Of a stretch of DNA of 64,000 bases, positions 60,693 to 64,000 are shown piece by piece. The stretch comes from Ananas comosus (Eukaryota; Streptophyta; Magnoliopsida; Poales; Bromeliaceae). The stretch spans positions 24,084,973 through 24,148,972 of the forward strand of contig NC_033621.1 in NCBI RefSeq assembly GCF_001540865.1. The letters run 5' to 3'. The first letter of the stretch is position 1, and each line of letters begins with the position of its first letter. Both the position numbers and the translations under genes were made by a program. Below the pieces are notes generated by a model that ran no database searches, was not told where the DNA came from, and was given only the letters and a program-made list of their open reading frames with translations.

Positions 60693-61451
60693 GTGAGAAA
60701 CAAGCATCCAAAAGCTTATTTTATTTTCTTGATATGGATAATTCTCCATGCACCCAAATAAAAAATAAAAAGTGTTGGGGTTTATGTGCAACATGTTCCC
60801 AAGTGTTTGTTTCCATTGGCTTTTCCTTTGTCCAACCACTATACCTAAAATATTAAGATATGGAACATAGACCAATTATATTACAAGGAATCTGAGTACC
60901 TTGTAAAAGAGGGGTTATATATATATATGGAGAATTGGAGATACTTTAAATATAATTTTTTAATAAACACCATTTTAAGTTTATTTTAATTTTCTTTTAT
61001 TAAAGTTACTGTATTAGCCATCAATTATCAATTATAATTAATAAATTCATAGGTTTATCAGCTGAAATTTTAAATTAATAAAATTTCTAATTTAATTGAT
61101 AAAATAGCTTAAATGAAAAAAAAAATGAAAATGGTGAGAATCAAAAAGAAAAATTAATTAAAAGGTCTACATGTACTTCAAAATAGCCTAGGAGGGGTTT
61201 CCTCACTTTGTACATGTTTACCAAAAGTTGATCATCATAAAATTACTATTTTCAACTTGCTACCCCAATTATTCCAAATATCCCCACCAAAAATAGGGGT
61301 GAGCAAATTAATGAGCCAACCAATTTGTAACAGACATCACTAGAGTCCTTATCTACTTTTTTTTTTTTTTTGGGCCACTAGATGCTCATTTCATTTTTCC
61401 CAAAATGCCCTTTTAAGTTTTAAACAACTTTGGTTATTATTTATACTATTA
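59363..61451. other. Intergenic with local repeats and (CT)n
   Basis: 59870-59980 has three imperfect copies of a TTGCAGTACTCTACGTACTT-like word. (CT)n at about 60655-60691. N at 60225. No gene supported. Confidence 0.4.
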
Positions 61452-61991
61452 GGGGACATTTTGTTGCATGCAATTGCAACTGCTCTGCAGCTGTAAATAT
61501 ATATAAATACAAATTTGATATTTGGGGCCATTTTGTTGTATGCAATTGCAACTGCCCTGCAGCTGTAAGTATATATAAATACAAATTTAATATTTGATTT
61601 GATATATTTAACTTCAACTATTGAAGTAAGAATTGCAGGAGGAAGTTCAACTGTAGTAGTTGGAACTACGCTCAAATTGACCATAATTTCAAGTGCAGCA
61701 GTTGGAGAGAGTAACTTTAAACAAAAGATAAGATTACCTTCCTAATTATTGTTTAAAGAAAATATATGTATATATTTTTACATTGGAGATAATCTCACCG
61801 TCATATATATAAAATGATAAAATTTTAAAAATTATTTCTCACTTATATGCAACCAAATAAATTATTTATAGTTACAGCGATTTCTACTACATCGAACCAA
61901 ACATGATGCATATAGTTACAATTACTGCATTTTCAACTGTATACATTTTCAACGACACTGTATTTATAATTATATCTAATCAAACGGTCCC
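61452..61991. mobile_element. Tourist-like MITE with TTA target duplication
   Basis: Starts GGGGACATTTTGTTGCATGC and ends CTAATCAAACGGTCCC. Flanked by TTA at 61449-61451 and 61992-61994. The first about 76 bp are tandemly duplicated (GCAATTGCAACTGC.CTGCAGCTGTAA occurs twice, 61451-61602). No coding capacity. Confidence 0.75.
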
Positions 61992-63123
61992 TTAATAAAA
62001 CTAATTGCTAAATTTGATGAATCAAAGGAAAAGAAGAAGCATCAGAAAGCTCTGCACTGAGTAAGGCTGATCGAATGATTACAAATTCTAGAGTAAATCT
62101 AAAGTATAATCTGGCGAGTTAGACTCATTCCTCTTATGAAATATGGGGTTATGGAAATATGCGGTGCCGGTCTGGTCGGGTCGGGTCGGGTCGGGTCGGG
62201 TTAACCTGATGGTTCAACCTCAGGGGCAAAACAAACCGAGAAGGAGCAGGGGTATTTTGGTAATTTCACAGGAACCCACTTTCCCAGTTTCCCCCGTTTC
62301 GAGTCTGAATGTGGTGGGACAGCAGTGGAGAGAGATGCCCCGTCATGCGCGAAATCATTTCCGTGCACCCGGTTCATGAATACACCCCGTAAACCACACT
62401 CCAACGAACTCTTTCACCAACGAACGGTAGAGATGGTTTCCTGGAATGAGATGGAGGGCCGGGAGAGCTGCGGCGTACAGACCGAGTCGTGAACAGGGTC
62501 CAGGAATATTTTTATTCCCCAAGCAGTAACCTTGGACTGGGCCCCACTCTTTCGCATATCTTCCACTGCTTGGACTTTTCCTCTTCAGCTTCTTCTTTCA
62601 TTTTTTTTAATAATTATTTTTTAAAAAAATCTTTTTTTTTCTCACCGAGCACACTTGGACTCTTCTCACGGCCCTTTTCTCTCTCTAAATTTTGCTTGCT
62701 CCTGGTGCACAGTGAGCCACACTCTTAAACACCTTTACAAAGCGTAAACTGATTGGCCCGGAAAATATTTTTAATAATTATATATTCAACATTATCAATA
62801 TAATTATATTTTTCCATAGTAAAATCATATTATAACCGACTTATTTTGACATAATATATATAAAATTATTTGTACTCTTTTATTGTAAGCTGTATAATTA
62901 TTATATGCTATCCTGATCACATCATAATCGACATATTTTGATATAATAATAATAATTTGTACTTTTTTATTTTTTATTTTTTATTATTCACTGTATAATT
63001 ATTATTATATTATTATATATTACAATATATACTATCGCGGGTTAGAGTATTTAGATTAGATTAGATTAGATTAGATGCACTATATATACTGAGATACACC
63101 TGATACATCCAATTATTCCTTTC
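61992..63123. other. Intergenic with GGGTC repeat
   Basis: A (GGGTC)5-type tandem run lies at about 62173-62201. A degenerate (GATTA)n run lies near 63054-63076. No coding evidence for the short frames at 62143-62404 and 62489-62728. Confidence 0.4.
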
Positions 63124-63246
63124 TCTCTCTCTCTCTCTCTCTCTAACCAATGCAAAGAACCAAAATCTCTCTCTTATTGACCAAGGAAATAAATAAATAG
63201 GAAACGGAAAGGGAACGCCCCTGTTCCCCTTCTCGCTCTCTCCTTT

Positions 63247-63253
63247 TATAAAA
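63247..63253 (+). promoter_or_regulatory. TATA box of a rightward gene
   Basis: TATAAAA followed by a pyrimidine-rich leader. A (CT)n tract lies about 105 bp upstream (63121-63143). The spacing suggests transcription starting near 63280. Confidence 0.55.
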
Positions 63254-63589
63254 ACCTCCTCTTTTCACTCTCAAAACCCCTCCTTTTTCGCTTCAATTTG
63301 TGTTTCCTCTTTTCATTTTGCACATATTTCAGATACTGGAACTTATTTGGTTCCCCGAGCTTAACTGGTTATGGTGCGTTACTGCGTTATATGTCGTTGT
63401 TGCTTTGTTCCGTTCACAACCAAGTTACTTTTTTTTTTCCCCTTTTTTTTTTGATGGGTTTTATGTTGGAGATCCTTGGTTGAGTGTTTCCTGATATGGT
63501 TACTCCTCAAAATTGGATTTCTTTTTTTTTTTGATTTTTTGGTGATGGGGGATTAACTTTCCTTTTCTGGGTCGTCTCTGTTTTTGCAG

Positions 63590-63631
63590 TTTTTGATCGG
63601 AAGTTCATGGAAGATGAAGAATTGGATCTGC
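63590..63631 (+). CDS. Probable early exon of a gene leaving the window
   Basis: The acceptor TGTTTTTGCAG and donor GTAAGTTG bracket 42 nt. It contains ATG at 63607 with the start MEDEELDL, acidic, in an exon following an apparent 5' UTR intron. The frame is also open upstream (FDRKFMEDEE), so the true start could be earlier. Family not recognised; the rest lies to the right of the window. Confidence 0.35.
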
Positions 63632-64000
63632 GTAAGTTGTTTTATTGGGTGTTTTTAGCGTAAAGTTTGCTGCTTTTTGAAGAAAAATTTGGAATTGTGA
63701 GGATTTGATGATTGCTTTGTGGCTACTCTTGTGAATAGATATTGAAATCTGAAAAGCTTGGTAGTTGTACCTCTCTCATTTGTTATGATAGCGAAGTTGT
63801 TTGGGGTTTGTGATTCGTAAATACCCTGAAAAATTGGTAACAAACTGGTTACAGGGGTTTTTCTTACTAGCTTTTTAGTTTATTGTATGAAATTGTATTG
63901 AGAACAATTTTGATAACAAGTTGCTTTTGTGTTTGTGATTTAGAAATGTCCTGAAAAATTGGTAACAAATTGTTTAGATAGTTTTTTTCTTTTTTTCTAA

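Overview
This is a nuclear segment of a flowering plant, most likely a monocot. The genes are intron-rich with GT-AG introns. Several first exons are strongly GC-rich with GCG-type alanine runs, while the intergenic DNA is AT-rich. An F-box/FBD gene and many miniature transposons are present. The 5' GC gradient points to a commelinid monocot; pineapple or a relative is only a guess.

Genes, left to right: an F-box/LRR/FBD protein (minus, 829-2475); an orphan first exon of a signal-anchored protein (minus, 9682-10035); the 5' half of a DRP3-type dynamin GTPase (plus, from 12898); the 5' part of an RlmD/RumA-like rRNA uracil methyltransferase (minus, from 19316); a complete acid-lipase-type triacylglycerol lipase (minus, 20237-23747); a small At3g27210-like protein of unknown function (minus, 29007-31122); cytosolic ribulose-phosphate 3-epimerase (plus, 36149-39596); a CBSX5/6-like CBS-domain protein (plus, 41944-44698); Ku80 (minus, 45835-51149); an orphan 5' exon (plus, 56245); and the 5' end of a gene leaving the window (plus, about 63.25 kb on). 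These are ordinary housekeeping genes with no operon-like logic. Exon phases of every gene called complete close exactly: 461, 432, 214, 226, 414 and 683 codons.

The space between genes is mostly transposon debris: TRIM/SMART miniature LTR elements (one in Ku80 with a perfect 5-bp target duplication, others in the epimerase and lipase introns), a Mutator-type MITE family with 9-bp target duplications, Tourist/Harbinger-like and hAT-like MITEs, a tRNA-type SINE family, two 5'-truncated LINE tails, and a degenerate AAACCCA-rich minisatellite.

The assembly needs caution. Single N characters (4862, 7037, 8023, 9290, 16176, 17146, 26782, 40504, 56787, 60225) behave as gaps of unknown size. Three of them separate near-identical tandem copies, which suggests unmerged contig ends or alternative haplotypes. 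The N at 16176 very probably swallowed the 3' halves of two convergent genes. I found no new biological system; the strongest items are these structural findings, a 5-nt microexon in the epimerase, and the TRIM, MITE and SINE families.
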